A stretch of 64,000 nucleotides of DNA, taken from positions 1 through 64,000 of the forward strand of contig CACNHT010000001.1 in NCBI GenBank assembly GCA_902620285.1, written 5' to 3'. The stretch comes from an uncultured Alphaproteobacteria bacterium (lineage in GTDB: Bacteria; Pseudomonadota; Alphaproteobacteria; HIMB59; GCA-002718135). Within the stretch, counting starts at the first letter, position 1. Every line of letters begins with the position of its first letter. Positions 33,133 through 43,633 of the stretch are shown here, one piece after another. Under the pieces are notes generated by a model. That model was not told the origin of the DNA, did no database searches, and worked only from the letters and a program-made list of their open reading frames with translations. Both the position numbers and the translations under genes were made by a program.

Positions 33133-33723
33133 CTATAGTTTACTTATTAGCTTATTAATCTTAATTTTATAATCCTTCAATGTCGAGTTGTTATAAATAA
33201 CATAATCAGATTTCTTTTTTCTTATAACATCAGATGTTTGAGATCGAGTTATATTCTTAAATTGGTTTTCAGTCATTTTTCTCGTTTTTTTTAATCTTAT
33301 TAACCTCACTCGTTTGGAGGCTATTATCGATATTACTTTGTTGAACTGTTTCTCTAAATTGTTTTCAAACAATAATGGTATATCAATAAATACTAATCTT
33401 GTTTTTTTTTGTTTTTCTTGTTTTATAAAATCAGACCTCTTTTTTCTTACTATTTTAAATATGTATAACTCGAGCCTTTTTCTTATCTGTTTATTTTCAA
33501 AAATAATCTTTGATATAATTCTTTTATCTATGTTTTTTTTTGAAATGGACTTAGACAAACCTATGGTACGTAAATAAGTAACAAATTTTTTATCAGGGTT
33601 TTTATATATTTTGGCCACCTGCTCATCTGAACTGTGAATTTTAAAGCCTTTTTCTTTTAATTTACTACAAAAAGTAGATTTACCAGACCCTATACCACCC
33701 GTTATTGCTATGGTTTTTGTCAT
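33133..33723 (-). CDS. coaE: Dephospho-CoA kinase
   Basis: IAITGGIGSGKSTFC; synteny with dnaQ. Confidence 0.95.
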   Translation of the reverse strand: MTKTIAITGGIGSGKSTFCSKLKEKGFKIHSSDEQVAKIYKNPDKKFVTYLRTIGLSKSISKKNIDKRIISKIIFENKQIRKRLELYIFKIVRKKRSDFIKQEKQKKTRLVFIDIPLLFENNLEKQFNKVISIIASKRVRLIRLKKTRKMTENQFKNITRSQTSDVIRKKKSDYVIYNNSTLKDYKIKINKLISKL

Positions 33724-33744
33724 TAAATTTTTTTATAAATAGAG

Positions 33745-34506
33745 TTAAGCATTTTTTTTATCTACAGATGGGTTTTTGCCAAACCACATTTTAAAACACG
33801 GCTTAGCCTGTTCGATCAACATTGATATTCCGTAAATCTTTTTATTCTTTGGAAACTGTTTAAGAAATGAAGTGTTTTTGGGGTTGTAAACAATGTCGCT
33901 TACTATTGTGGATTTGGTTATAAGTTTTAGGTGTTTTTTCAATATGGGGTTTATTGGTGTGGTATTAATTATTAAAAAAACTCCCTCAAGGTGTGTTTCA
34001 AGATCGTTATATGTTTTTGTGTACTCAGTCTTATTTGAGTACTTAATTTTTTTCTTAGATCTATTGAAAATTAAAATATCCTTAAACCCCCTCTTCTTTA
34101 AAACATAGTGAATGGCGTGTGAAGCACCCCCATAACCCAGAATAACAACTTTTTTGTTTTTGGTTTTTTTAATATTTGGCAAACTTTTGTAATATCCTGT
34201 CCAATCAGTATTGGTCCCATTTATAGTTTTTTTATTTGTTACACAATTTACGGCACCAATTTTTTTTGCATGGGTGTCTATTTTACCAAGGTGTTTGATA
34301 ATTTTGCTTTTAAATGGAATGGTCACATTTAAGCCAAGCGTGTCTTTTTTTTTCAAAACCTCCTTTATTTTTTTATGAAAGTTTTTTTTTGTAAGCTCTA
34401 AATATCCATAACTTGCTTTAATGTTATATTTTTTAAACCAATAATTAAATATTGTTGGTGAAAGACTTTTAGATGCCCTGTTCCCAACTACGTAAAGTTT
34501 TTTCAT
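33745..34506 (-). CDS. aroE: Shikimate dehydrogenase
   Basis: NRASKSLSPTIFN, LNVTIPFKS, AVNCVTNK, GYGGASHAIHY. Confidence 0.95.
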   Translation of the reverse strand: MKKLYVVGNRASKSLSPTIFNYWFKKYNIKASYGYLELTKKNFHKKIKEVLKKKDTLGLNVTIPFKSKIIKHLGKIDTHAKKIGAVNCVTNKKTINGTNTDWTGYYKSLPNIKKTKNKKVVILGYGGASHAIHYVLKKRGFKDILIFNRSKKKIKYSNKTEYTKTYNDLETHLEGVFLIINTTPINPILKKHLKLITKSTIVSDIVYNPKNTSFLKQFPKNKKIYGISMLIEQAKPCFKMWFGKNPSVDKKNA

Positions 34507-35126
34507 TTTTTTGAATATAAATAATCTAGCAAATTAAATAAAGGCAATCCCATAACATTAAAATAATCTCCTTTTATGCTCTCAATAATATTTGGTCCCA
34601 AACTTTCTATTTGATAACATCCCACAGAGCTTAGTATTTGTTTACCTGTTCTTTTTAAGTATATTTTTATTTCACTATTATTAAGCTTTCTTATTTTAAC
34701 ATGAGTTTTTTCGTAATTTTCCCAAATTTTAGAGCCATTTAAACAAATAGTTAGTCCCGATACTATTAGGTGTGTCTTTCCTGATAGAGATATGATTTTT
34801 TTTCGGGCTTTCTCAATAGAGTTTACTTTATCTAAAATTTTTCCATTGTGATATATGACAGTATCACAGCCTAAAACAATTTTGTTGGCATACGGTTTTT
34901 GTTTACTTACACTTCTTGCTTTTTCATAAGAAAGTTTTTTTGCAAAAATCTCGGGCCTTGTTTTTCTGTTAATGTTTTTTTTAATATCTTCTTCGTTGCA
35001 GTTTGGTTTTTTTTGTATGAAATTTAATCCTGCATTTTTCAAAATTTTATATCTAGATTTACTTGAGCTAGCTAATATAAATTGTTGGTGCATAAGTGTG
35101 TTAATAAAAATTATAGTTATAAACAC
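34503..35126 (-). CDS. maf: Maf-like nucleotide pyrophosphatase (start may be at an internal ATG near LMHQQFILASSS)
   Basis: FILASSSKSRYKILKNAGL, VLGCDTVIYHNG, GDYFNVMGLPL. Confidence 0.93.
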   Translation of the reverse strand: MFITIIFINTLMHQQFILASSSKSRYKILKNAGLNFIQKKPNCNEEDIKKNINRKTRPEIFAKKLSYEKARSVSKQKPYANKIVLGCDTVIYHNGKILDKVNSIEKARKKIISLSGKTHLIVSGLTICLNGSKIWENYEKTHVKIRKLNNSEIKIYLKRTGKQILSSVGCYQIESLGPNIIESIKGDYFNVMGLPLFNLLDYLYSKK

Positions 35127-35514
35127 TATTAAATATAATTTGAATTTAAGAAATAGTTCTTTTGTTTTAAAAATGTGTTGTTAACAACTTAATAACTTGT
35201 CTGAATATTATAGGGTGGGTGTTAATATATTTATTATACAAAATTAATAACAGGTTATTAGAAATTTACTGAATTGCAAATTATTTAAAAATAATAATTT
35301 TTTTCAATATTCTTTAAATTAACATTTTTGTTAGGGTTGATATTCATATGTTGGTAAATAAAGAATGATGCAATAATAAAGGTATAATTAAGCTTTTTAA
35401 CCTTACAACTAATACTACAATTAAATATATAAATTATATATTTATTATTATTTTGACATTAACTTCAATTTTGATTATTAAAAAATTTCATTTCTAAACT
35501 ACCCCAACAACATT
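35127..35514. other. Candidate chromosomal replication origin (oriC) region
   Basis: 388-bp AT-rich noncoding gap between divergent maf and rho; neighbouring genes match alphaproteobacterial origin-proximal synteny; parS-like sites within 3 kb. Confidence 0.5.
35453..35481 (+). promoter_or_regulatory. Putative sigma70 promoter of rho
   Basis: TTGACA-N17-TATTAA. Confidence 0.45.
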
Positions 35515-36771
35515 ATGAATTTACAAGAATTAAAAGGAAAAGAACCCCAAGAGCTTTTAAAGCAAGCAGACAAGCTTGGTATTGAAAACCCTTCATCCCT
35601 TAGAAAGCAGGATTTGATGTTTGCAATACTAAAAACAATTGCTGAAGAGGGTGAAATTATTACTGGTATAGGGGTTATTGAAATTATGCAAGATGGTTTC
35701 GGTTTTTTAAGGTCTTCAGAGTCAAATTATCTTCCTGGACCAGATGATATCTATATTTCTCCATCTCAAATTAAAAAATTTAGTCTAAGAACGGGTGATA
35801 GTGTTGAAGGTGAAATTAGATCTCCAAAGCAAGGAGAAAGATATTTTGCAATAACTAAAATTAATAAAATAAACGGTCAAGAAACTGATTTAGTTAAAAA
35901 CAGGGTTAACTTTGAAGATTTAACACCATTATATCCTGAAGCAAGGTTCAAACTTGAGCAAGAAAAACCTATGCAGGATAACACAGAAAGAATAATTGAT
36001 ATTATTGCTCCTCTTGGAAAAGGACAAAGACAATTAATTGTTGCGCAACCTTTCACAGGTAAAACAATAATTATGCAAAAAATTGCTAATGCTATAACTG
36101 CTAATAGTCCAGACGCTAAACTGATTGTTCTGCTAATTGATGAAAGACCAGAAGAAGTTACAGACATGCAAAGATCAGTTAAGGGCGAGGTAATTAGTTC
36201 TACCTTTGATGAACCTGCTTCACGCCACGTTCAGGTCGCTGAAATGGTAATTGAAAAAGCTAAAAGACTTGTTGAATATAAACATGATGTTGTAATCCTT
36301 CTTGATTCAATCACCAGACTTGGAAGAGCTTATAATACTGTTGTTCCGTCTAGTGGAAAGGTCCTAACAGGTGGTGTTGATGCCAATGCCTTACAAAGAC
36401 CAAAAAGATTTTTCGGTGCTGCAAGGAACGTAGAAAAGGGCGGATCGCTCACAATTATTGCTACTGCTTTAATAGATACAGGAAGCAGAATGGACGAAGT
36501 TATATTTGAAGAATTTAAAGGTACTGGTAACAGTGAAATGGTCCTAGATAGAAAACTTAGCCAAAAAAGAACCTATCCAGCTTTTGATATTGGTAAGTCA
36601 GGAACAAGAAAAGAAGAACTATTACTTGATAAAGACGAACTTGGTAAAATCTTTATTTTAAGAAAAATATTAGCCCCAATGGGAAGTACGGAAGCCATGG
36701 AGTTCTTGTTAGATAAAATGAAAAATACAAAAACTAACAGCGAATTCTTCCAAAGCATGGGAACTAAATAA
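35515..36771 (+). CDS. rho: Transcription termination factor Rho
   Basis: [43 protein letters not shown]. Confidence 0.99.
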   Translation: MNLQELKGKEPQELLKQADKLGIENPSSLRKQDLMFAILKTIAEEGEIITGIGVIEIMQDGFGFLRSSESNYLPGPDDIYISPSQIKKFSLRTGDSVEGEIRSPKQGERYFAITKINKINGQETDLVKNRVNFEDLTPLYPEARFKLEQEKPMQDNTERIIDIIAPLGKGQRQLIVAQPFTGKTIIMQKIANAITANSPDAKLIVLLIDERPEEVTDMQRSVKGEVISSTFDEPASRHVQVAEMVIEKAKRLVEYKHDVVILLDSITRLGRAYNTVVPSSGKVLTGGVDANALQRPKRFFGAARNVEKGGSLTIIATALIDTGSRMDEVIFEEFKGTGNSEMVLDRKLSQKRTYPAFDIGKSGTRKEELLLDKDELGKIFILRKILAPMGSTEAMEFLLDKMKNTKTNSEFFQSMGTK

Positions 36772-36840
36772 ATATAATTTTTTATAATCTTTCTTATTTA
36801 CTTATTTACTTAATATCATCTTGGGTTTAATTCCCAAAAA

Positions 36841-38127
36841 ATGAAAGCTTCCAAAGAGACAATTTTTGCTCTTGCTACGCAAAGAGGTAAATCAGGTATA
36901 GCTGTTTTTAGGGTTTCGGGAAAAGGCTCTCATACAATAATTAAAGCAATATCTTCTAAAAAAAAATTTAAAACAAACTTTGCTACATTAAATAATTTAT
37001 TAGACGGAAAAGATGTTGTAGATCAGACGATAACAACTTTTTTTAAATCACCAAAAAGCTATACAGGGGAGGATATGGTGGAAATATCTTGTCATGGAAG
37101 TATTTCTGTAATTAACAAAATAACCAAAACTCTATTAAAAAAACAGATTAGACTTGCTGAGCCTGGAGAGTTTACCAAAAGAGCTCTAATGAATGATAAG
37201 CTTAGTGTTCTAGAAGCTGAAACAATTAATGATTTAGTTAATGCTGAAACTGAAAATCAAAGAAAGACAGCCATTGGTAATTTAAGTGGAAATTTAGATA
37301 AATTAGTTAATGGAATATCAGATAAACAAAAAAAACTTCTAGCAGATATAGAGGCTATAATTGATTTTGCTGATGAAGACCTTCCTAAACAAATATATAA
37401 AAACATAAGAGAACAAAATAAGAACATATATAAACAAATTGAAAATATTATCGAAAGATCAGCTTTATCTAGACAAATTCATCACGGTTTTACAATAACT
37501 ATTATAGGTAAACCGAATACGGGAAAATCTTCATTTATAAATTATATAAATAACAAGGAGGTTTCTATAGTTACCAATATACCAGGAACTACAACAGATT
37601 TAGTAAGCTCCACTTTAGATATACAAGGAGATAAATATACATTTATTGATACAGCTGGAATAAGAAAATATAAGAGTTTAATTGAAAAAATAGGTATTGA
37701 AAGGTCCTTAGAGAGTGCTGAAAAGTCCGATTTAAATATAGTTTTTCTCAAAAACAATGAAAAGAAAAACTACAGTAAAATCAAATCAAAAATATTTGTT
37801 AAATCAAAATATGATACTAATAAAAAGAAAATTAGAGGAGTACACAGCATTTCATCAGTATCTGGTTATGGAATAGAGCCTCTTATTAAAACTATATCTT
37901 CTAAATTAAAGAAAAAACCAATTTCTGGACCAGTCTTTTCACGTGAAAGACACATGGAAAGCCTAAAGAAATCCCTTGTAATACTTAAAAGTTTAGATTT
38001 AAAAGAAATAGATATTGCTGCTGAAAATGTTAGAAGATCAATTATGTATATTGATGGAATAAATCAAAAATTTGATATTGAGAAAATTTTAGATATAATA
38101 TTTAGTGATTTTTGTATAGGTAAGTAA
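36841..38127 (+). CDS. mnmE: tRNA uridine-5-carboxymethylaminomethyl(34) synthesis GTPase MnmE
   Basis: IFALATQRGKSGIAVFRVSG, GKPNTGKSS, C-terminal FCIGK. Confidence 0.98.
   Translation: MKASKETIFALATQRGKSGIAVFRVSGKGSHTIIKAISSKKKFKTNFATLNNLLDGKDVVDQTITTFFKSPKSYTGEDMVEISCHGSISVINKITKTLLKKQIRLAEPGEFTKRALMNDKLSVLEAETINDLVNAETENQRKTAIGNLSGNLDKLVNGISDKQKKLLADIEAIIDFADEDLPKQIYKNIREQNKNIYKQIENIIERSALSRQIHHGFTITIIGKPNTGKSSFINYINNKEVSIVTNIPGTTTDLVSSTLDIQGDKYTFIDTAGIRKYKSLIEKIGIERSLESAEKSDLNIVFLKNNEKKNYSKIKSKIFVKSKYDTNKKKIRGVHSISSVSGYGIEPLIKTISSKLKKKPISGPVFSRERHMESLKKSLVILKSLDLKEIDIAAENVRRSIMYIDGINQKFDIEKILDIIFSDFCIGK
37937..37948. promoter_or_regulatory. parS-like ParB binding site 1
   Basis: Perfect palindrome TTTCACGTGAAA inside mnmE. 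Confidence 0.75.
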
Positions 38128-38139
38128 TTTCACGTGAAA
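38128..38139. promoter_or_regulatory. parS-like ParB binding site 2
   Basis: Perfect palindrome TTTCACGTGAAA between mnmE stop and mnmG ATG. Confidence 0.78.
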
Positions 38140-38145
38140 AGAGAC

Positions 38146-40011
38146 ATGGAAAATAAATTTGATGTAATAGTAATTGGTGGAGGGCACGCAGGCGTAGAAG
38201 CAGCTTGCGCATCTGCAAGAACTGGATCAAAAACAGCCTTAATTACACATAAAATCGAAAAAATTGGAGAAATGTCTTGTAATCCTGCAATTGGAGGTCT
38301 TGGAAAAGGGCATCTTGTAAAAGAAATAGACGCTTTAGACGGAATAATGGCTAAAGCTACAGATAGATCCTGTATACAATTTAGAATGTTAAACTCAAGT
38401 AGAGGGGCTGCTGTAAGAGGTCCAAGAGCTCAAACAGACCGAATTTTATATAAAAATGCTATAAATGAGCTCGTATCTGACCAAAAAAACCTTCAAATTA
38501 TCGAAGGATCAGTTGAAGACTTAATTGTTTCAAATAATAAGGTAATGGGTGTTGTTTTAGGCGATAACAAAAAGATATCCTCCAAATCTGTAGTTTTAAC
38601 AACAGGCACTTTCTTACAAGGGCTAATAAGAATTGGTTCGGAAAAACAAGAAGCCGGAAGAGTTGGTGATAAACCCTCAATAAAGCTTGCAAAAAGGCTC
38701 AAAGAGTTAAAGTTTTCAATAGGCAGATTAAAGACAGGAACACCCCCAAGATTACTTAAAAAAACTATAAATTTCAATGACTTAAACGAACAACACCCAG
38801 ATAAAAAGCCCATTCCCTTTTCTTTTATCAACAGAGATGTCCACATTCCTCAAATATCATGCTTTATTACCCATACTAACAAAAATACCCACAAAATAAT
38901 TTCTGAGAACCTCAGCCTATCACCAATGTATTCTGGAGAAATACAATCAATGGGTGCTAGGTATTGCCCATCTATTGAAGACAAGATTCATAAATTTAAA
39001 AACAAATCTTCACACCAAATATTTTTGGAGCCAGAAGGATTGGAAAGTGATCTAATATATCCAAACGGAATATCTTCTTCTCTTCCAACTGAAATTCAAG
39101 ATCAATTTGTTAAAACAATTAAAGGTTTAGAGAATGTTACAATTACACAACCAGCTTATGCTATTGAATATGATTTTGTTGATCCACAAGAATTAACACA
39201 CACACTTGAAACAAAAAAAATTAAAAATTTATTTTTTGCTGGACAGATAAATGGAACAACCGGATACGAAGAAGCGGCAGCACAAGGTATAATTGCAGGG
39301 ATAAATGCATCAATTAAAACAATATCTAATAAAGAATTTATAATACCAAGGTCCTCTGGATATATAGGTGTTTTGATAGATGATTTGGTTACAAAAGGAA
39401 CCAGAGAGCCATATAGAATGTTCACTTCAAGATCCGAATACAGGCTTTTACTTCGAGCCGATAATGCAGATTTAAGACTTACACCTCTTGGAATTGATAT
39501 AGGTTGTGTTGATATATATAGGCAAAGAGAGTTTGAAAAAAAATCCAGTAGGATAAAAGAGGGATTTAGTTTTGTTAAAAGTCAAAAATTCTCACCAGAC
39601 GCACTTCTTAAAAAGGGGATAAAAATAAACAAAGATGGAAAGAAAAGAAACATCATAGATCTTTTATCATTTTCTAACATTACAACCCATAAACTTAAAA
39701 AAATAATTCCTGAATTAAGTGATTTAGAAGATGATGTAATAGAACAAATAGAAATTGAAGCTAAATATGCAGGTTATCTTGATAGACAAAGAATGGATAT
39801 AAAAGATTTTGAAAAAGAAGAAAGTTTAAAAATTCCTAAATCAACCAACTATAAATTGGTTGGAAGCTTATCTAATGAGATAGTTGAAAAATTATCTAAA
39901 ATTAAACCACCTACACTTGGTGCCGCCTCAAGAATATCAGGTGTAACTCCAGCAGCCACTATAGCCCTGCTTAGATATATTAAAAAAAATAAAAGTAAAA
40001 AAGCTGCGTAA
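38146..40011 (+). CDS. mnmG: tRNA uridine-5-carboxymethylaminomethyl(34) synthesis enzyme MnmG
   Basis: [23 protein letters not shown]; an alternative GTG start at 38134 lies inside the parS-like site. Confidence 0.98.
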   Translation: MENKFDVIVIGGGHAGVEAACASARTGSKTALITHKIEKIGEMSCNPAIGGLGKGHLVKEIDALDGIMAKATDRSCIQFRMLNSSRGAAVRGPRAQTDRILYKNAINELVSDQKNLQIIEGSVEDLIVSNNKVMGVVLGDNKKISSKSVVLTTGTFLQGLIRIGSEKQEAGRVGDKPSIKLAKRLKELKFSIGRLKTGTPPRLLKKTINFNDLNEQHPDKKPIPFSFINRDVHIPQISCFITHTNKNTHKIISENLSLSPMYSGEIQSMGARYCPSIEDKIHKFKNKSSHQIFLEPEGLESDLIYPNGISSSLPTEIQDQFVKTIKGLENVTITQPAYAIEYDFVDPQELTHTLETKKIKNLFFAGQINGTTGYEEAAAQGIIAGINASIKTISNKEFIIPRSSGYIGVLIDDLVTKGTREPYRMFTSRSEYRLLLRADNADLRLTPLGIDIGCVDIYRQREFEKKSSRIKEGFSFVKSQKFSPDALLKKGIKINKDGKKRNIIDLLSFSNITTHKLKKIIPELSDLEDDVIEQIEIEAKYAGYLDRQRMDIKDFEKEESLKIPKSTNYKLVGSLSNEIVEKLSKIKPPTLGAASRISGVTPAATIALLRYIKKNKSKKAA

Positions 40012-40012
40012 T

Positions 40013-40618
40013 TTGGACAAAAACACTGTAATAAAAAAATATAATCTTAGCAGAAAGCAAATTGATTTAATCGATAACTACATTATTAAGTTAACAAAAA
40101 GCAACCAAATACACAATTTGGTAGGACCGTCTACAATTGATGTTGCATGGGATAGACATATTAATGATTCATTACAGTTGTCTGAATTTATTTTAAAAAA
40201 AAATGCATCAATAATAGATCTCGGTACTGGTGCGGGGCTACCAGGGGTGATTTTAAATATTTTTGGATATTCAAATATATTATTGATTGACTCAAAGATG
40301 AAAAAAATAAACTTTATTAAAGAGTTTGCATTTGAGCAGAATTTAGAAATAAAAACTATTTGTACAAGGGTTGAGAAAATCAAAAATCAAAAATTTGACT
40401 TTATTATCTGCCGAGCTTTTGCTCCACTAGCTAAATTATTAGATTATTCACGGTTTTTTAATAAAAAAAATACATCACTGCTTTTTCTAAAAGGAAGAAG
40501 TGTTAAGAAAGAAATACATGATGCAAAAAAATTCTTTAGCTTTGAATACGATCTTTATCCAAGTCAAAGTGAGGGTGATGGATATGTGTTAAAAATATAC
40601 AATTATAAAAAACTGTGA
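40013..40618 (+). CDS. rsmG: 16S rRNA (guanine(527)-N7)-methyltransferase (TTG start)
   Basis: WDRHINDSLQLSEFI, IIDLGTGAGLPGVIL; mnmG-rsmG-parA synteny. Confidence 0.95.
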   Translation: MDKNTVIKKYNLSRKQIDLIDNYIIKLTKSNQIHNLVGPSTIDVAWDRHINDSLQLSEFILKKNASIIDLGTGAGLPGVILNIFGYSNILLIDSKMKKINFIKEFAFEQNLEIKTICTRVEKIKNQKFDFIICRAFAPLAKLLDYSRFFNKKNTSLLFLKGRSVKKEIHDAKKFFSFEYDLYPSQSEGDGYVLKIYNYKKL

Positions 40619-41388
40619 AAAAAATTATCTCTATATCTAACCAAAAAGGCGGTGTTGGCAAAACAACAACCACAATAAACTTAGCCACTTCATTAGCTGC
40701 AGTGAAAAAAAATGTTTTAATTGTTGATGCTGACCCCCAAGGAAATGCAAGCACAGGACTTGGGCTGACACACAATGACAGAAAGCCATCTATTTATGAA
40801 ATGATTCATGAAAAGAAACTTTTAAGAGAGGGTATAAAAGAAACATTAATTCCTGGTCTAAAAATAATTGGAGCAAACACAGACTTGGCTGCAGCTGAGG
40901 TAGAGTTGACAAATTTTGAAAACAGAGAGTTTGTATTTAAATCAATTTTTGATGAAATTAATAATTTTGATTTTATTTTTGTAGATTGTCCACCAGCACT
41001 TGGTTTACTTACAATTAATTCACTAGTAGCGTCAAACACCACACTAATTCCCCTTCAGTCTGAGTTTTTTGCTCTTGAAGGCCTTTCAGCATTAATGCAA
41101 TCAATTAAACTAATACAACAAAACTTTAATAAAGACCTTCAAATAGAAGGAATATTATTAACAATGTTAGATAAAAGAAACTCACTAAGCACTTTAGTTG
41201 AAAAAGATGTAAGACAACATTTTGGAAGCCAGGTATATAAAACAACCATTCCAAGAAATGTTAAAATATCTGAGGCGCCAAGCCATGGTAAGCCAGCATT
41301 AGTATACGATACACAAGCCGCAGGGTCTTTGGCTTATATTGAACTTGCAAAAGAAGTCATTTTAAATCAAAATAAAAACTATGAATAA
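40615..41388 (+). CDS. parA: Chromosome partitioning ATPase ParA (GTG start)
   Basis: ISISNQKGGVGKTTTTINLATSLA. Confidence 0.97.
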   Translation: MKKIISISNQKGGVGKTTTTINLATSLAAVKKNVLIVDADPQGNASTGLGLTHNDRKPSIYEMIHEKKLLREGIKETLIPGLKIIGANTDLAAAEVELTNFENREFVFKSIFDEINNFDFIFVDCPPALGLLTINSLVASNTTLIPLQSEFFALEGLSALMQSIKLIQQNFNKDLQIEGILLTMLDKRNSLSTLVEKDVRQHFGSQVYKTTIPRNVKISEAPSHGKPALVYDTQAAGSLAYIELAKEVILNQNKNYE

Positions 41389-42220
41389 AGAAAAAAAACT
41401 AGGAATGGGTCTAGGCGCCCTTTTATCAACAACAAACAATAAAAGTGAAAATTTTACTGGAATTCAAAAAATCAATATATCTCAAATTATTCCCAACCCA
41501 TCTCAACCAAGAAAAAACTTTAGAGACGAAGATCTTAAAGAGCTTTCGTATTCAATTAAAAATCAAGGATTAATTCAACCTATAATAATAAAGCCTTTGA
41601 AAGATGATCAGTATCAGATTATTGCAGGGGAAAGAAGGTGGAGAGCATGCCAACTAAACGGAATGCATGAAGTAGATTGTGTTGTTAAAATGATAGATGA
41701 TACAAATGTTTTAGAAGCTGCCTTAATAGAAAACATACAAAGAGAGGACTTAAATGTTATTGAGGAGGCTAATGCTTATAAAGGATTAATTGATATTAAA
41801 AATATTAATAACGAAAACCTGGCAAAATTAATTGGCAAAAGTTCAAGCCATGTCTCAAACATTTTACGTCTTTTAGAACTTGATAAAAAAATACAACAAA
41901 TGGTAATAGATGGTGATCTATCAATGGGCCACGCAAGAGCCCTTATTGGTGTACCCAATGCTATTGATAAAGCGAATGAAATTATAGAAAAAAAACTTAG
42001 TGTAAGACAGATAGAAAAAATAACATCTAAGTTTAAAAAAAATAAAATTAAAAAAACCTTAAAAGACCCAAATATTATTGATCTGGAAAAAGAACTGTCT
42101 GATAAAATAGGTTTAAAAACCTCAATTCAATTTAGTGAAAGTGGCTCATCAGGATCTTTAACTCTTTATTACTCAGACTTAAATCAATTAGATGACTTAA
42201 TGAAAAGGCTTAAGAAATAG
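41381..42220 (+). CDS. parB: Chromosome partitioning protein ParB
   Basis: LGMGLGALLS, IAGERRWRA, IENIQREDLNVIEEA. Confidence 0.97.
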   Translation: MNKEKKLGMGLGALLSTTNNKSENFTGIQKINISQIIPNPSQPRKNFRDEDLKELSYSIKNQGLIQPIIIKPLKDDQYQIIAGERRWRACQLNGMHEVDCVVKMIDDTNVLEAALIENIQREDLNVIEEANAYKGLIDIKNINNENLAKLIGKSSSHVSNILRLLELDKKIQQMVIDGDLSMGHARALIGVPNAIDKANEIIEKKLSVRQIEKITSKFKKNKIKKTLKDPNIIDLEKELSDKIGLKTSIQFSESGSSGSLTLYYSDLNQLDDLMKRLKK

Positions 42221-43154
42221 TAATTTTCTTAATTTTTAAAAAAAAACGAAGACCAGAAATTAAAGACAAGCTACCCTTCCCCCTAAGACTTTTCTCCATT
42301 TTAGAAAGAAGATTTAAAAGAAGTTTTTTCTTTTTAAGATTAAATTTCCTGAAAAGGTCGATTAAAAATTTTTTCTCCCGAAATAAATACCTTGGTATTT
42401 TTTTCGTATAATCGTTTTCATTTTCACAGTCTATAATTAGTTGACAAAAATATTTACAGTAATAGTAAAACTCACTTACATCAGTAGCATTCAAGATTTT
42501 TTTTCGATAAATTTTTATAATTTCTTTGTTTTGTTTTAATAAATTAAAAAAAACCTTTTCTTTTCCATAGTCATTAAAGGATAAAATTTTTCTAATGTTT
42601 TCATAATTAATTTCTTTTTGGTCTAAATCTAAAATTTTATTAATGCTATTTTCAAAAAAAATATATTTGTCATCTAATTCTTCAACTAGCCACCAATAAA
42701 TATCTTGATTAACGTACAATTCATTAACTCTAAAAAAATTATCTAAGAGCCTTGTTTTCGTGCTTCTGTCTAGCTCGTAACAATCAATTAAATAAGCATC
42801 TTTTTCTTTTTCAAAAAGAGACTTAACCAATTTCGTTTTAGGAGAATTTTCGTTGATAAAAATAAATATACCTTCAACATCTCTTATACTCTCTATGTTA
42901 TCTTTCTTAATATCTTTGCAATTATTACAAATAAATATTTTTTTCTCTTCAAATAGACTCGTTTCATTTTTGAAATTACTTATTTTATCAATATTTTGTA
43001 ATGATGAATTTTCCAACTCCTTGTGTTTTTCAATAATTCGTGAACGAATTTTTTCTATTAACGTAACCTCATTACCACTTATAAAATAAAATTTTTTATT
43101 TGGAAAAAAATCATTATTTAATAATATGTCGATAGGGTTTATTTTCATATACAT
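42210..43154 (-). CDS. holA: DNA polymerase III delta subunit
   Basis: FYFISGNEVTLIEKIRSRI; parB-holA-lptE-leuS synteny. Confidence 0.85.
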   Translation of the reverse strand: MYMKINPIDILLNNDFFPNKKFYFISGNEVTLIEKIRSRIIEKHKELENSSLQNIDKISNFKNETSLFEEKKIFICNNCKDIKKDNIESIRDVEGIFIFINENSPKTKLVKSLFEKEKDAYLIDCYELDRSTKTRLLDNFFRVNELYVNQDIYWWLVEELDDKYIFFENSINKILDLDQKEINYENIRKILSFNDYGKEKVFFNLLKQNKEIIKIYRKKILNATDVSEFYYYCKYFCQLIIDCENENDYTKKIPRYLFREKKFLIDLFRKFNLKKKKLLLNLLSKMEKSLRGKGSLSLISGLRFFLKIKKITIS

Positions 43155-43633
43155 TTCTTAATATTATCTTCAGACAGAAATGAAATAAATCGATTTAAAT
43201 TTTCAGCTACTGCCAACTCATATTTTCTATCTAATGATGCGTCTGTCCCATAATTATATCCTGATGACTTGGGTGTTATTAAAAAACTTGATAAAATTTC
43301 TTTTTCAAAAATTTTACAATTTTTTTCGATTGATGTAAGTAAATAAAAAAATCTTAACTCATATCTCAAATTTGATGTAACTTGGTTTGTTTCAACTGAT
43401 CTTTTTGTTTGTTGTTCTTCTATATTTATTGCAAGGTTAAATTTTTCATCTTTATTAACACCAAAAAACATCGGTATGTAAGATTTCATAAAAGGAAGAT
43501 CAAAACCTGTATTTGAAATATTTGTCTTCTCATAAAGGGGGTTTAAAAGATTTTTTTCATTTTTATAAACGAATTCAATGTTATTACAGGACGAACAAAC
43601 AACACAAATTATAATTATAAAAATTATTCTCAT
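43145..43633 (-). CDS. lptE: LPS-assembly lipoprotein LptE-like
   Basis: Lipobox VVCSSC; located between holA and leuS. Confidence 0.75.
   Translation of the reverse strand: MRIIFIIIICVVCSSCNNIEFVYKNEKNLLNPLYEKTNISNTGFDLPFMKSYIPMFFGVNKDEKFNLAINIEEQQTKRSVETNQVTSNLRYELRFFYLLTSIEKNCKIFEKEILSSFLITPKSSGYNYGTDASLDRKYELAVAENLNRFISFLSEDNIKKCI

Noticed and set aside
35127-35514. Canonical DnaA boxes in the maf/rho gap
   Set aside because: Only weak matches with two or more mismatches seen by eye; not reported as boxes.
36822-36838. TTGGG-tttaatt-CCCAA hairpin before mnmE
   Set aside because: Only a 5-bp stem; too weak to call a terminator or regulatory element.
38134-38145. GTG start for mnmG
   Set aside because: It lies in the parS-like palindrome; the ATG at 38146 gives the normal MnmG N-terminus.
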